From Sporolactobacillus laevolacticus DSM 442 (lineage in GTDB: Bacteria; Bacillota; Bacilli; Bacillales; Sporolactobacillaceae), in the NCBI RefSeq assembly GCF_000497245.1, contig NZ_AWTC01000001.1, positions 180,234 through 244,233 of the forward strand: 64,000 nucleotides of DNA, in the 5' to 3' direction. Made by a program: the position numbers and the translations under genes. This document shows positions 16,644-29,209 of this stretch, one piece after another; positions within the stretch are counted from its first letter, which is position 1, and each line of letters begins with the position of its first letter. The notes under the pieces were generated by a model, which was given only the letters and a program-made list of their open reading frames with translations, searched no databases and was not told where the DNA came from.

Positions 16644-19286
16644 TCAGCGGACAGCCGCTTTGCCAATCAGATCGGAGACCGCAGCCAGCGCATCACGAAC
16701 TTTTTCCGGATGCTTGCCACCGGCTTGTGCCATATCTGGGCGACCGCCTCCGCCTCCGCCGCAAATCGTTGCAACTTCCTTAACCAGCTTTCCAGCATGG
16801 AAACCTTTTTGTATAAGGTCTTTTGTTACACCGGCAACTAAGTGAACTTTTCCATCTTCAACAGACGCAAGCACGACAATCACCGACTGAAGCTGATTCT
16901 TAAGTTCATCAGCCATTGACCTGAGCTGGTTCATATCCATTGAATCAACTTTCTCTGCAATATAAGAAACGTCCCCACTCTTCTGTACCGATTGCTTAAG
17001 TTCACCCGTTTTTGCATTTCCGAGTTTACTCATTAAAGCGGTGTTCTCTTTTTCAAGATTTTTAATCTGTTGCAGAAGGGCATCAATACGTTCCGGAAGC
17101 TGATCCGGCGTTACTTTCAACGACGCGGCAATGCCTTTCATCTGAAGTTTGTCTTGATTCATCTTTTCAAAAGCTTTTTGTCCGGTCAGCGCTTCGATAC
17201 GGCGGGTTCCGGCACCGATACCGCCTTCGGAAATGATCGTGAACAAGCCGAGTTCAGCCGTATTCTTCACGTGGCAACCGCCGCAAAGCTCTAAGCTGTA
17301 ATCGCCGGCATTGACAACACGGACAATTTTTCCGTATTTCTCACCAAACAATGCAATCGCTCCAAGCTTTTTGGCATCGTCGATCGGCATCTCCTTCGTT
17401 GTCACCGGCAGCTGATCCCAGATTTTCTCATTGATCAATTGCTCGACTTGCTGCAGTTCATCTTCAGTGACCTGTCCAAAATGGGAGAAGTCGAATCGCA
17501 GCCGATCAGCTGCAACATAAGAACCTGCCTGGCTTATATGTGAGCCAAGCACATCCTTCAACGCCTGATCAAGCAAGTGTGTCGCCGTGTGGTTCTTCTG
17601 AATAGAAAGACGTGACTGCTGGTCAATCACTGCCTTCAGCCCGTCGCCAACCTTCACCTGGCCGTTCTTTACTAGGCAGGTATGCAGATTTTGCCCATTA
17701 GGCGCTTTCTGGACATCAATCACTTCAAGCTGAACATGCTCATTAGATAGCGAGCCTATGTCGGCAACCTGCCCGCCCATTTCGGCATAGAAAGGTGTCC
17801 GGTCCAGAATCAGCTGAACCTTGTCACCCTCTGAAGCACTGTCCACCAATTCATTATCTTTAACAAGCGCAATCACTTTGACATCATCAACGACAAACTG
17901 GTCATAGCCGACAAATTCACTTGAATCCGTGATGTTGCTGAGCGTGCCGCTTTGAACCTGCATCGACTTCTGATCTTTGCGTGCAGATCTTGCACGGTCG
18001 CGCTGCGCCTCGAGTTCCCGTTCAAAGCCACTCTGGTCAATAGCAAGCCCTGCCTGATTAGCGTATTCTTCGGTTAGTTCAACCGGGAACCCAAATGTAT
18101 CATAAAGTTTGAACACATTTTCCCCAGAAAGTTCCTTCTTACCCTGCTTCTTCGCTTCTTCAATCTGCTGTTTCAGGATGGAAACACCTTCATGAATCGT
18201 TTCCTGGAAGCGCTCTTCCTCGCCGCGAATTACTTTCTGGACAAATGCGCTTTTGTCCTCAACTTCTTTGTAATAATCTCTCATTATTGATGCGACAACA
18301 GGCACCAATTCAAATAGAAATGGTTTATTGAGACCAAGATCCATCGCATAGCGAACGGCCCGGCGAATCAAGCGGCGAAGCACATAGCCGCGCCCTTCAT
18401 TGGAAGGAAGTGCACCATCAGCAATCGCAAAAGTTACCGTACGCGCATGATCGGCAATGACCTTAAATGCCGTATTCTTCTTTCCGACCTGATATTTCGC
18501 TCCGGATAGTTCTTCAATTTTATGAATGATTGGCAGGAAAAGGTCGGTATCAAAATTGGTTTCCGCATTCTGGATTACGCTGACCATGCGTTCCAGACCC
18601 ATCCCTGTATCAATATTCTTTTTGGGGAGCGGCGTATGGCTGCCATCAGGATTATGGTTAAATTGTGAGAACACAAGATTCCAGACTTCCAGATAACGCT
18701 CGTTCTCACCGCCAGGATAAAGCTCAGGATCATCGGGATCATTACCGAATTCTTCACCGCGGTCATAGAAAATTTCGGTATTTGGTCCACTTGGCCCTTC
18801 ACCGATGTCCCAAAAGTTATGTTCAAGCTTGATAATCCGATCTTCAGGAAGCCCAATCTTCTCATGCCAGAGCTTGTATGCATCTTCGTCATCAGGATAA
18901 ATGGTAACGGACAGTTTGTCCGGATCAAAGTCAATCCAATCCGGACTCGTCAGGAATTCCCACGCCCAGGTGATTGCTTCTTCCTTGAAATAATCACCGA
19001 CTGAAAAATTACCTAACATCTCAAAGAATGTATGGTGTCGAGCTGTATAACCCACGTTCTCAATATCGTTCGTACGAATTGCTTTTTGTGCATTGCAAAT
19101 CCGGGGGTTTTTCGGAACCACACGTCCGTCAAAGTATTTCTTCAAGGTTGCAACGCCACTGTTAATCCAAAGCAATGACGGGTCATCTACCGGAATCAGC
19201 GACGCGCTCGGCTCGACTGAATGTCCCTTCCCTTTGAAAAAATCTAAAAACATTTGCCTGACTTCAGATGAACTTAACTGTTTCAT
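16644..19286 (-). CDS. alaS: alanine--tRNA ligase
   Basis: An 880-residue class II synthetase. The catalytic domain starts [17 protein letters not shown], with [11 protein letters not shown] as motif 2 and GMGLERM as motif 3. The editing domain carries HTATHLL and the zinc ligands CGGCHV, and the C-terminal DHHA1 domain ends with a [15 protein letters not shown] glycine-rich motif. The start at 19286 has GGAGG 8 bases upstream and matches family N-termini, so the extra codons upstream are left out. A 340-base leader with a terminator precedes it. Confidence 0.97.
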   Translation of the reverse strand: MKQLSSSEVRQMFLDFFKGKGHSVEPSASLIPVDDPSLLWINSGVATLKKYFDGRVVPKNPRICNAQKAIRTNDIENVGYTARHHTFFEMLGNFSVGDYFKEEAITWAWEFLTSPDWIDFDPDKLSVTIYPDDEDAYKLWHEKIGLPEDRIIKLEHNFWDIGEGPSGPNTEIFYDRGEEFGNDPDDPELYPGGENERYLEVWNLVFSQFNHNPDGSHTPLPKKNIDTGMGLERMVSVIQNAETNFDTDLFLPIIHKIEELSGAKYQVGKKNTAFKVIADHARTVTFAIADGALPSNEGRGYVLRRLIRRAVRYAMDLGLNKPFLFELVPVVASIMRDYYKEVEDKSAFVQKVIRGEEERFQETIHEGVSILKQQIEEAKKQGKKELSGENVFKLYDTFGFPVELTEEYANQAGLAIDQSGFERELEAQRDRARSARKDQKSMQVQSGTLSNITDSSEFVGYDQFVVDDVKVIALVKDNELVDSASEGDKVQLILDRTPFYAEMGGQVADIGSLSNEHVQLEVIDVQKAPNGQNLHTCLVKNGQVKVGDGLKAVIDQQSRLSIQKNHTATHLLDQALKDVLGSHISQAGSYVAADRLRFDFSHFGQVTEDELQQVEQLINEKIWDQLPVTTKEMPIDDAKKLGAIALFGEKYGKIVRVVNAGDYSLELCGGCHVKNTAELGLFTIISEGGIGAGTRRIEALTGQKAFEKMNQDKLQMKGIAASLKVTPDQLPERIDALLQQIKNLEKENTALMSKLGNAKTGELKQSVQKSGDVSYIAEKVDSMDMNQLRSMADELKNQLQSVIVVLASVEDGKVHLVAGVTKDLIQKGFHAGKLVKEVATICGGGGGGRPDMAQAGGKHPEKVRDALAAVSDLIGKAAVR

Positions 19287-19611
19287 CACAAGAACCTCCA
19301 CTCGATTTGTTCCAACTCACCTATGTAAACCATGATGGCGCTCAACGAAAAAAGCTCTCATCCCCCATCACCAGAAAGGACGAAAGCTTTCAAGCATAAT
19401 CTGCGCCGCAAATGAAAAGAAACACCGCGGCATATGTATCACAGCACTTGGCCCTTCCAATCCGCCGGTATCTTACCATGCGGACCGCCACAGCCGTTTG
19501 TGCAGGGGTCCGGAATAGCCCGTTCCCGAACCCTAACGTATCGTTCAAACGGTCAATCGGCTGATTGCGCTGTCGCTATTCTTTTCGTCTCAGTTTCATT
19601 ATTCTGCCGCT
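19287..19611 (-). promoter_or_regulatory. alaS leader RNA, possible divergent T-box
   Basis: About 320 bases are transcribed ahead of alaS. Near the 5' end GACGAAAAGAATAG resembles the start of T-box stem I, and a long-range GAATAGC/GCTATTC pairing is possible. Close to the gene an intrinsic terminator is present (19346-19390). alaS is a T-box gene in many Bacillales, but I do not find the core AGGGTGGNACCGCG; the nearest sequences are GCCGCGG and GTGGCGGTCCGC. T-box identity is therefore inference. Confidence 0.5.
19346..19390 (-). terminator. leader terminator upstream of alaS
   Basis: On the minus strand AAAGCTTTCGTCC pairs with GGATGAGAGCTTT (with G-T pairs), followed by TTTTC. It lies 60 bases before the alaS start codon, suggesting regulated readthrough. 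Confidence 0.75.
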
Positions 19612-19641
19612 ATTATAGTTGAGTTTCCCCTTATTTGTCAA
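19612..19641 (-). promoter_or_regulatory. sigma-A promoter of alaS
   Basis: Perfect consensus hexamers on the minus strand: TTGACA (complement of 19636-19641) and TATAAT (complement of 19612-19617), spaced by 18 bases. The -35 box overlaps the last codons of the upstream exporter gene, whose stop codon is at 19631-19633. Confidence 0.85.
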
Positions 19642-20692
19642 TGATCCTGAACCGCTTGTTCAAGTGTCGCAAACAGGTGCGAATGATGATGAAGCAAGGG
19701 ATAGCGAGCAGCATGCCCACAATACCTGCTAGTTCACCTCCAACACCAATTGCAAGCATAATATATAAAGGATGAATCTCCGCACTTTTACCAACAACCC
19801 ACGGTTCAACAACGCTTCCTTCAAGAAATTGGATCAGTATGATCATTAGAACCACTCCGGCCATCGCATAGAAGGATTTCGTCGCCGCGACAAGGACAGC
19901 AGGAGCGGCACCAATGAAAGGACCAAAATACGGAATGAGATCCGTCGATCCAATGAACAACCCGAAAACGATCGGATACGGAACTTTTAGAAACCAAAGT
20001 CCGATGGAAGCCATGACAGCCAGAATCGCACAGACCGTCAATTGGCCACGGATGTACATGCCGATCGAGCGATCCATCTCAGCAAAAAGATCCGCCGTTT
20101 GCTTTCTCCATTTCTTCGGTACAACCAGCAAAACATTTTTTCTTATCACATGCGCATCTTTTAATATATAAAAAGACAGAAATGGAATAAGCAACAATGT
20201 GAAAAAGGATTGAACAACACCGGAACACCAGTCCATCGCGTGTTCTGCAGTCAATGTAAGACTGTGCCGTATCCGTGCTACCGCTTCATTCACCTGATCA
20301 TGCACAACCTCGGGCGTTGTGTCATAAAGACGTGCCAGATTCGTCTGATAAAGTTTTTCATAATTTGAGAAGTTGTCGTCCAAGCTCCGCAGTTCGTGGA
20401 TCAAAATGGGTCCGCCTTTGTAAATGGTGAAGCCGATCACTCCGAAGAACACGGCATAAATGCCAAGGATCGCAACTGTTCTCGGCAAACCCAACCTCTG
20501 GCAGCGTCCAACCAGCGGATGAAGCAAGTACGCGATAATGGCGGCTGCAATAAACGGAACTGCAACCTTTGTAAGAAAATGCAGTACGACACCGATTAAC
20601 GGCAGCAGCCTGTAGAACAGGTAGCCATTCAAAAAAAGCAACAGCGCTATCGATAGCCCTTTCATCCACTGCAAGGCGGACCATTTCCGCAT
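19631..20692 (-). CDS. yrrI: AI-2E family transporter (YrrI-like)
   Basis: A 353-residue multi-pass membrane protein of the AI-2E/PerM family, with about eight hydrophobic segments. Conserved PFLSFYILKD and the GxxxxLIPYFGP-type motif (STDLIPYFGPFIGAAPA) are present. Relatives include the AI-2 exporter TqsA and sodium/proton antiporters, so substrate cannot be told. I start at 20692, six bases after GGAGGGATGAAT; upstream ATG codons are too close to the ribosome site. It precedes alaS, as yrrI does in B. subtilis. Confidence 0.88.
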   Translation of the reverse strand: MRKWSALQWMKGLSIALLLFLNGYLFYRLLPLIGVVLHFLTKVAVPFIAAAIIAYLLHPLVGRCQRLGLPRTVAILGIYAVFFGVIGFTIYKGGPILIHELRSLDDNFSNYEKLYQTNLARLYDTTPEVVHDQVNEAVARIRHSLTLTAEHAMDWCSGVVQSFFTLLLIPFLSFYILKDAHVIRKNVLLVVPKKWRKQTADLFAEMDRSIGMYIRGQLTVCAILAVMASIGLWFLKVPYPIVFGLFIGSTDLIPYFGPFIGAAPAVLVAATKSFYAMAGVVLMIILIQFLEGSVVEPWVVGKSAEIHPLYIMLAIGVGGELAGIVGMLLAIPCFIIIRTCLRHLNKRFRIIDK

Positions 20693-20866
20693 ATTCATCC
20701 CTCCAAGCCTAGTTTTGCCAAAAATTAAGCAAAACATCAAGGTGGAACGAAAACACGTTTTAGAAAGCCAGCAGCCAGAAAAAATTCGAGTTCAACTAAT
20801 GAGCCTTCTCGCCATTTTCTCACAAGTCACTTAACAGAGATTCAAAATAGGAACGATAAGCATCGC

Positions 20867-21064
20867 TTAAAAGCCATTTGCTTTCGCTTCAAGTTCAGAC
20901 GACTGAAACAAATCATCTAGAAGTGTCAAACTCCCGTCTTCTTCCACCTGATTTAACGACAATTTTCCATCCTCCAGAGCAAGCTCGATAAAGCAATCCC
21001 AGCAATAAAATTGGTTAACACCAATTTTACCAATATTAGTACTTGAGCAATTTGGACATTTCAT
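20867..21064 (-). CDS. small zinc-ribbon protein (YrzR-like)
   Basis: A 65-residue protein starting MKCPNCSSTNIGKIGVNQFYCWDCFIEL, with two CxxC pairs (Cys3/Cys6 and Cys21/Cys24) forming a zinc ribbon and an acidic C-terminal half. GAGGTG lies 8 bases upstream of the ATG. A similar small protein lies near recD2 and yrrI in B. subtilis. Function is unknown. Confidence 0.75.
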   Translation of the reverse strand: MKCPNCSSTNIGKIGVNQFYCWDCFIELALEDGKLSLNQVEEDGSLTLLDDLFQSSELEAKANGF

Positions 21065-21324
21065 TTGTTTTCACCTCAAAATTCAGTCAGAGCATACCGC
21101 TCTTTTTTAGCTACTCGCATCAATGTCCAAAATCACAATAAAATATACCTTGAAATTAAAAAACCGAGAAAAAGGTGAATTTTCTCAGCTTAAGTTTGAA
21201 GCTCTGTATTATAAACCGCGGGGTAGAAGCACATCATTCGAAGAGAACACACCTGATTTTTGAAGAGGGTTCAGAATGAATAAGGGCAAATTTCACTTGT
21301 TTTGGATCAATAATTGCTCTTCGA

Positions 21325-23661
21325 TTATTCACTTGCTTTATCGATCACTTCCACTAGATGATCTGAATCCTGACCTTTGTTCGCATGCTCATTATCAAGA
21401 TGAAGACGCTCGCGGATCTTTTTCGTCAGACTAGAGTTGCGCTGATCGACGTCATTACGATTCACTGCCTGATTAAAGGCTTCCTCATCGCCGCACAGGA
21501 CAAGAGAGTCTTTGCTTCGGGTCACAGCGGTATAGATTAGATTTCGTTTCAGCATTCGATGATAGCCTTTGACAATTGGCAGGATCACTATCGGAAATTC
21601 GCTACCCTGTGCTTTGTGGATAGAGCAGCAGTACGCAAGAGTGAGCTGATTTAAGTCATGCTTCAAGTATTTTACTTCTATATTGTCAAAAGAGACAATC
21701 ACAGTCTCTTCTTTATCAGTCGTTTCTTTCGCTCTGAAAATGGCTGTAATTTCACCAATGTCGCCGTTAAATACTTGTTCGTCCGGATTATTGACGAGCT
21801 GAAGTACCTTGTCATGCACGCGAAACAGATGATCACCATAAGTAAGCTCGCGCTTCTGCTCATCCGGTGGATTAAATAATTCCTGCAGCGACTCATTAAT
21901 CCGCTCGATACCGGCATTTCCACGATAAATAGGCGCAAGCACCTGAATATCTTTGGGATGGTAGCCTTTTTTCTCAGCTCCGGCAGCAACCTTTCCGATT
22001 ACCTCGATCACCTGATTCTGATGACAACGAAAAAATCTGCGATCATTTTTCGGTTCGGTTACATCTGACAACTTGCCTTCTTTGATCTGATGTGCGAGTT
22101 CGATGATTGAAGAACCCTGAGCCTGGCGAAAAATATCGGTCAATCGAATCACCGGTACAGCCCCTGACTGGATCAGATCACTTAGTACTTGTCCTGGTCC
22201 AACGGACGGCAGCTGATCCTCATCGCCCACGATGACAACTTTCATATCATCTGGAAGCGACTTGAGCAGCTGGTTGGCGAGCCATATATCGACCATCGAC
22301 ATTTCGTCGACAATGAGCAGCTTCCCTTCTACAGGATCGTCTTCATCATGCGCATACCCTGCTCCGCCATTCCAACCAAGCAAACGGTGAATCGTAACAG
22401 CTGGAAGTCCAGTGGATTCCTTCATTCGTTTTGCCGCGCGTCCGGTCGGAGCGACAAGCAGAATCGGATACGGGTGTTCACTGTCATAGTCCTTCGGCTC
22501 AAGCGAATAGCCGTTCAGTTCTGCATAGACTTCCACAATACCGCGGATAACTGTTGTCTTCCCAGTACCTGGACCACCGGTTAGAATCATGATCGGCGAC
22601 TGGATCGCCTCCCGAATGGCACGCTGCTGGCTGTCCGCATACTGCATGGACAACTTGTCCTCAACTTTTCCCAGCGCCTCCAGGAATTCACTTTCCGAGA
22701 ATTCCTCAGCATGCTCTTGCTCTACCAGTTTCTGAATACCGGTCACAATACCTTTTTCCGCATAATAGAGTTCAGGCAGATACAGATGATCTTCATCCCG
22801 CACTAATTTTCCATCCTCTTCCAGGATATCCAATTCGTGTTCAAGATTATCATCACTGATTTCTTCCGAAGACGAAAGTAGCTTCTGAACTTCGATGACC
22901 GATACTTGTTCCGGCATAAACACATGTCCATCATTCATTGCCCGCTCATTGAGCCAATAGAGAAAAGCAGCCTGAATACGATGCGGATGATTGCCGGAAA
23001 TACCCAGTCCCGCAGCAAGCTCATCGGCACGCTGAAAACCGATACCTTCAATATCTTGAATCAATTGATAGGGATTCTCCTGAATCACATCCAAACTTTC
23101 ATTTCCGTACGCCTGGTAGATTTTCATCGCTAATTGTGAACCAAAACCAAAGTCTGAGAGCCCGATTAATATTTTTTCCAGCCCCTCATTTTTCAGCAGC
23201 GTATCAGCAATCATCGAGCCTTTTTCCTCATCAAGCTTCGGTACAGTTTTTAAACAAGCAGGATCATTTAATATTTCAGATATCGCATTTTCGCCAAGTG
23301 CACGAACAATCGCTTCCGCAGTCTTCTTACCGATTCCCGGAAATAAATCCCCGGACAAATAGTTCACAACTCCAGAGCGGGATTTAGGGAGAAGCTTCCG
23401 GTAATTTTCCACATCATACTGCTGCCCGTATCTTGGATGAGTCTTCAACCTGCCTGCAAACTGATACGTTTCATACAGATGGATAGCGGGAAAGAAGCCA
23501 ACCATTGTGATCTCTTTTTCACTGATCGGTTCATTCGTCTCATCAATTTTCACAATCATGACCGTATAGCCATTATCGCTGTTCTGGAAAACGATCCGGA
23601 CCGGTTCGCCCTTAATTGATGGCGTATGCTCCGAAAATAGGTCAAGGCTGGTTTGTTCCAT
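21325..23661 (-). CDS. recD2: ATP-dependent RecD2-like DNA helicase
   Basis: A 778-residue superfamily 1B 5'-3' helicase of the RecD2 type, the form not associated with RecBC. The N-terminal region has the OB-like domain and helix-hairpin-helix motifs (YLSGDLFPGIGKKTAEAIV, IEGIGFQRADELA). Helicase motifs follow: GGPGTGKTT near residue 360, LIVDEMSMVD, VGDEDQLPSVGPG and the C-terminal YTAVTRSKDSLVL. Length is about that of B. subtilis YrrC. It lies directly before the TPR gene. Confidence 0.95.
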   Translation of the reverse strand: MEQTSLDLFSEHTPSIKGEPVRIVFQNSDNGYTVMIVKIDETNEPISEKEITMVGFFPAIHLYETYQFAGRLKTHPRYGQQYDVENYRKLLPKSRSGVVNYLSGDLFPGIGKKTAEAIVRALGENAISEILNDPACLKTVPKLDEEKGSMIADTLLKNEGLEKILIGLSDFGFGSQLAMKIYQAYGNESLDVIQENPYQLIQDIEGIGFQRADELAAGLGISGNHPHRIQAAFLYWLNERAMNDGHVFMPEQVSVIEVQKLLSSSEEISDDNLEHELDILEEDGKLVRDEDHLYLPELYYAEKGIVTGIQKLVEQEHAEEFSESEFLEALGKVEDKLSMQYADSQQRAIREAIQSPIMILTGGPGTGKTTVIRGIVEVYAELNGYSLEPKDYDSEHPYPILLVAPTGRAAKRMKESTGLPAVTIHRLLGWNGGAGYAHDEDDPVEGKLLIVDEMSMVDIWLANQLLKSLPDDMKVVIVGDEDQLPSVGPGQVLSDLIQSGAVPVIRLTDIFRQAQGSSIIELAHQIKEGKLSDVTEPKNDRRFFRCHQNQVIEVIGKVAAGAEKKGYHPKDIQVLAPIYRGNAGIERINESLQELFNPPDEQKRELTYGDHLFRVHDKVLQLVNNPDEQVFNGDIGEITAIFRAKETTDKEETVIVSFDNIEVKYLKHDLNQLTLAYCCSIHKAQGSEFPIVILPIVKGYHRMLKRNLIYTAVTRSKDSLVLCGDEEAFNQAVNRNDVDQRNSSLTKKIRERLHLDNEHANKGQDSDHLVEVIDKASE

Positions 23662-23706
23662 CTTTCCCGTCGTCCTTTCTATGAGATGTTCAAATTAATT
23701 TTTGCC

Positions 23707-24363
23707 TTACTTTCCTTTGTTTAAGGTGCTCAGCCCATTAGCGGCGAGCATGTGGCGGGGATTCAGTTCCAGCGCCTTTTCGAAGAATCCGTGCGCCTTG
23801 TCTTTATTATCTCTGAATGTCGCAATGACGCCAAGATTGTAAAAAGAATCTGCATGTGAAGGATCAGCATCGATCACAGTCTTAAATTGTTTTTCAGCGG
23901 TATCCAAGTCGCCAAGTCGTGCTAGTACGAGCGCATATTGGAAGCGGGCTTCAACATCTTTTGTATTCAGTTCAACGGCACGCTGAAAAGCCGCGAGTGC
24001 TTGGCCGCTATGGCCAAGTTCAAGCGCAGACCGCCCAATCATATAGAAAAGATCGCCATTATCCAAGCCAAATTTCTGCGCATCTGAGAATCGAGTCAAT
24101 GCCTCTTTATGTTGCCCAAGCTCGAACAGCGCGTTTCCATAGCCGAAAACAGCAGATGCGTAAGCAGGATTAATGGACAATGCTTTTTCAAAAAAAGCTA
24201 ATGATCGGCTGCTCTCGCCCATTGCGATGAGCAAATTGCCAAAATTGGTATAACCGGCGGGGTCATCAGGATGTTCAGATATGGCTTTATCAAGAGTGGC
24301 TGCCGCCTGCTCATATTTTTTTTCAGCAATCAATCGCTGGACTTGCTCCATGGTGTGATCCAC
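23707..24363 (-). CDS. TPR repeat protein (YrrB-like)
   Basis: A 218-residue protein built of about six tetratricopeptide repeats from residue 7 onward (for example AGYTNFGNLL, ASAVFGYGNALFELG, DSFYNLGVIATF). The start is GTG with GGGAG 8 bases upstream. No signal peptide or enzymatic domain is visible, so it is probably a scaffold for protein contacts. In B. subtilis yrrB sits in the same place between mnmA and recD2. Confidence 0.85.
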   Translation of the reverse strand: MDHTMEQVQRLIAEKKYEQAAATLDKAISEHPDDPAGYTNFGNLLIAMGESSRSLAFFEKALSINPAYASAVFGYGNALFELGQHKEALTRFSDAQKFGLDNGDLFYMIGRSALELGHSGQALAAFQRAVELNTKDVEARFQYALVLARLGDLDTAEKQFKTVIDADPSHADSFYNLGVIATFRDNKDKAHGFFEKALELNPRHMLAANGLSTLNKGK

Positions 24364-24490
24364 TCTTTACACTCCCAAATCAAAGTTCATTGTTCTGTAC
24401 ACTGCTCAAGTTTAAACGATTAGTTCTGCATTAATCGATCTTTTTCCAAAATTCATCGTTTATCATTGCGATTGCTCTTCCTAAAGCGGA

Positions 24491-26804
<2,314 letters not shown>

Positions 26805-27029
26805 GCCTGATCACTCCTTTAAATTTCCACTAAAAACTGCCCGGCTAACCGAGATCACCCCAGTGCCTTTATACTATAGAAAAGAATTACATTTTTAAGG
26901 ATTATAGTATAAGCGCAATAAATTCGAACATCAACTAAATACGCTCACATTCTGTAAGCAATGTTGAAGCCAACATATTCTGTGAAAATACTGTCTGCAC
27001 CAAAGGCTTGCCCATCGACCGGCTTTTCT

Positions 27030-27452
27030 TTAAATATAGAACATATCCGGATCCTGAACTTGCGGATCCGATTCATAATGAATTAAGTCGTCAAGGGTTG
27101 TGCCTTGTAGTACATCTCGGACCGCATCCCTAATTTTCACCCACAGTTCCCGCTTCGCCGGGTCATCATCTTCCATCACTTCTACCGGTTGAATCGGTCC
27201 TTCAAGGACACGGATCACATCCGCAGCAGTAATTTCACTCGGCATTTTAGAAAGTACATAGCCGCCATATGCACCGCGAATGCTGCTGACAAGGCCTGCA
27301 TTACGCAGTGGAGCAATCAGCTGTTCCAAATAATGTTCCGAGAGATTATGTTCATTAGCAATCGCCTTCAGCGAAAGCGGCCCGCGCCCTTTATTTTTCG
27401 CAAGCGCCATCATAATAGTCAGACCATAGCGGCCTTTCGTTGAGATTTTCAT
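27030..27452 (-). CDS. cymR: Rrf2 family cysteine metabolism repressor CymR
   Basis: A 140-residue winged-helix regulator. MKISTKGRYGL at the N-terminus and LSEHYLEQLIAPLRNAGLVSSIRGAYGGY form the Rrf2 DNA-binding region. There is no cysteine cluster of the kind that holds an iron-sulfur centre in IscR, so CymR is the better call. In B. subtilis CymR with CysK represses sulfur genes including the yrrT-mccAB operon, which is at 7-11 kb here. I start at ATG 27452, 8 bases after AAAGGTG. It lies next to the cysteine desulfurase gene. Confidence 0.93.
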   Translation of the reverse strand: MKISTKGRYGLTIMMALAKNKGRGPLSLKAIANEHNLSEHYLEQLIAPLRNAGLVSSIRGAYGGYVLSKMPSEITAADVIRVLEGPIQPVEVMEDDDPAKRELWVKIRDAVRDVLQGTTLDDLIHYESDPQVQDPDMFYI

Positions 27453-27734
27453 AACGTTCACACCTTTTCATTAGCCCATAATCACAATCAACAAGGGACT
27501 TTACTATAATTTATATTCATTCATTTGTTCCCAAAATCATGATTCTAATTCATGCTTGGTCATACACCCGTAAACCGCTCTGATCGACTGTTTCAAGCAG
27601 CAACATGCAAAAACGGGTGCCAAACTATGGTAAACTATGTTCAGACCTTTAATCATTATAGACGAAATCACTTTGAGTTGCACGTGATGAAGGATCATTC
27701 ATACAAAATATAGAAAAATGAGAGGATGATCGGG

Positions 27735-29081
27735 ATGGATCTTTTCGATTTTCAAACCGATGACCAATCCAATTTAAATGGAAGACCTTTAGCCGACCGG
27801 ATGCGTCCACAAACACTAGACGAGTTTGTCGGACAAGAACAGATTGTTGGAAAAGGAAGATTACTCCGCCGCGCCATTCAAGCCGACAAATTGACGCCGA
27901 TGATTTTCTTTGGACCACCAGGAACAGGCAAAACAACCCTTGCCCATATCATCGCGAAATCTACTTCAGCCTACTATGAACAATTGAACGCGGTGACCTC
28001 AGGAGTCGGGGATTTGCGTAAGATTATCTTTGCGGCAGAAGAACGTCTTAAATTTGATCGACAGAAAACTATTTTGTTCATCGATGAAATTCATCGCTTC
28101 AATAAAGGGCAACAAGATGCGCTGCTCCCATCTGTAGAAAAAGGGACAATTATCTTGATTGGAGCAACAACCGAAAGTCCGATGTTCGAGATCAATGCTG
28201 CCTTACTTTCCCGATCCCGACTGTTTCGTTTTGTTCCATTATCTAATGAAGATATCCGCCAAATTCTTGAAAACGCACTTGCTGATAAAAAAAGAGGTTA
28301 TGGTGACGTGAACATTATCGCTGATGCCAAAGCTCTCGACCATCTGGTCAACGTTGCGAACGGAGACAGCCGGACAGCACTTCACGCGTTGGAACTCGCC
28401 GTACTAACCACCAATCCGGATAAGGATGGGGTTATTCATATCGACCGCAGCGTCGCCGAGGAGTCGATTCAGGAAAAAGTGCTTCAATATGATAAAAAAG
28501 GAGACAACCATTACGACACCGTCTCTGCTTTTATTAAAAGCATGCGCGGCTCGGATCCTGATGCCACGCTCTACTGGTTGGCAAAAATGATCGCTGCCGG
28601 CGAAGATCCGAAATTTATCGCCAGGCGCATATTCATTCATGCTGCAGAAGATGTCGGACTTGCCGATCCGAACGCAATTCTCGTTGCCAACGCTGCCGTC
28701 ACCGCCGTTACATTTATCGGCCTTCCGGAAGCGCGTATTCCACTTGCAGAGGCCGCACTTTACGTTGCCACCGCACCGAAAAGCAACGCTGCCGTTGTCG
28801 GTATCGATCAAGCACTCACCGCAGTAAAAAAAGAGACAAGCGGCGAAGTCCCAATCCACCTTCGCGACGCTCATTATAAAGGAGCAGCCCAGCTCGGTCA
28901 TGGAAAAGATTATCTTTACCCTCACGACTTTGAAGGCGGGTACGTGCCGCAAGACTACTTGCCCGAGCATCTGCGCCACAAGACATTCTACCACCCTTCT
29001 ACGCGCGGCTATGAGCGAACGGTACAGAAGCGGCTCGATTATTTTGCGCAGAGGGATCAAGATGAGAAAAAGAAAAAATAG
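27735..29081 (+). CDS. rarA: replication-associated recombination protein RarA
   Basis: A 448-residue AAA+ ATPase of the RarA/MgsA/WRNIP1 family acting at stalled forks. Walker A GPPGTGKTT is at residues 60-68, Walker B in FIDEIHRFNKGQQD, and sensor GATTESP follows; the C-terminal tetramer domain (GDNHYDTVSAFIKSMRGSDPDATLYWLAKM) is typical. I start at 27735, where GAGG lies nine bases upstream; an ATG at 27726 is too close to the ribosome site. It is divergent from cymR, as yrvN is in B. subtilis. Confidence 0.94.
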   Translation: MDLFDFQTDDQSNLNGRPLADRMRPQTLDEFVGQEQIVGKGRLLRRAIQADKLTPMIFFGPPGTGKTTLAHIIAKSTSAYYEQLNAVTSGVGDLRKIIFAAEERLKFDRQKTILFIDEIHRFNKGQQDALLPSVEKGTIILIGATTESPMFEINAALLSRSRLFRFVPLSNEDIRQILENALADKKRGYGDVNIIADAKALDHLVNVANGDSRTALHALELAVLTTNPDKDGVIHIDRSVAEESIQEKVLQYDKKGDNHYDTVSAFIKSMRGSDPDATLYWLAKMIAAGEDPKFIARRIFIHAAEDVGLADPNAILVANAAVTAVTFIGLPEARIPLAEAALYVATAPKSNAAVVGIDQALTAVKKETSGEVPIHLRDAHYKGAAQLGHGKDYLYPHDFEGGYVPQDYLPEHLRHKTFYHPSTRGYERTVQKRLDYFAQRDQDEKKKK

Positions 29082-29209
29082 CTTTCTTTTTACTTCCTTT
29101 TCATTGTTCCCGCATCTTCATATCTCAAAATCTGATGGCGCGTATAAAAATCTCGCAAGTTGTCAATCCTTTTTACAAATCAGCAAGAATGCAAGAAGGA
29201 GCGTATACC

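Noticed and set aside
19381-19440. GCCGCGG motif in the alaS leader as a standard T-box core
   Set aside because: The flanking bases do not fit AGGGTGGNACCGCG, so it is reported only as a possible divergent T-box.
28404-29060. 218-codon frame antisense to rarA
   Set aside because: Lies wholly inside the rarA coding region; composition is that of a reverse-frame shadow and no ribosome site is present.
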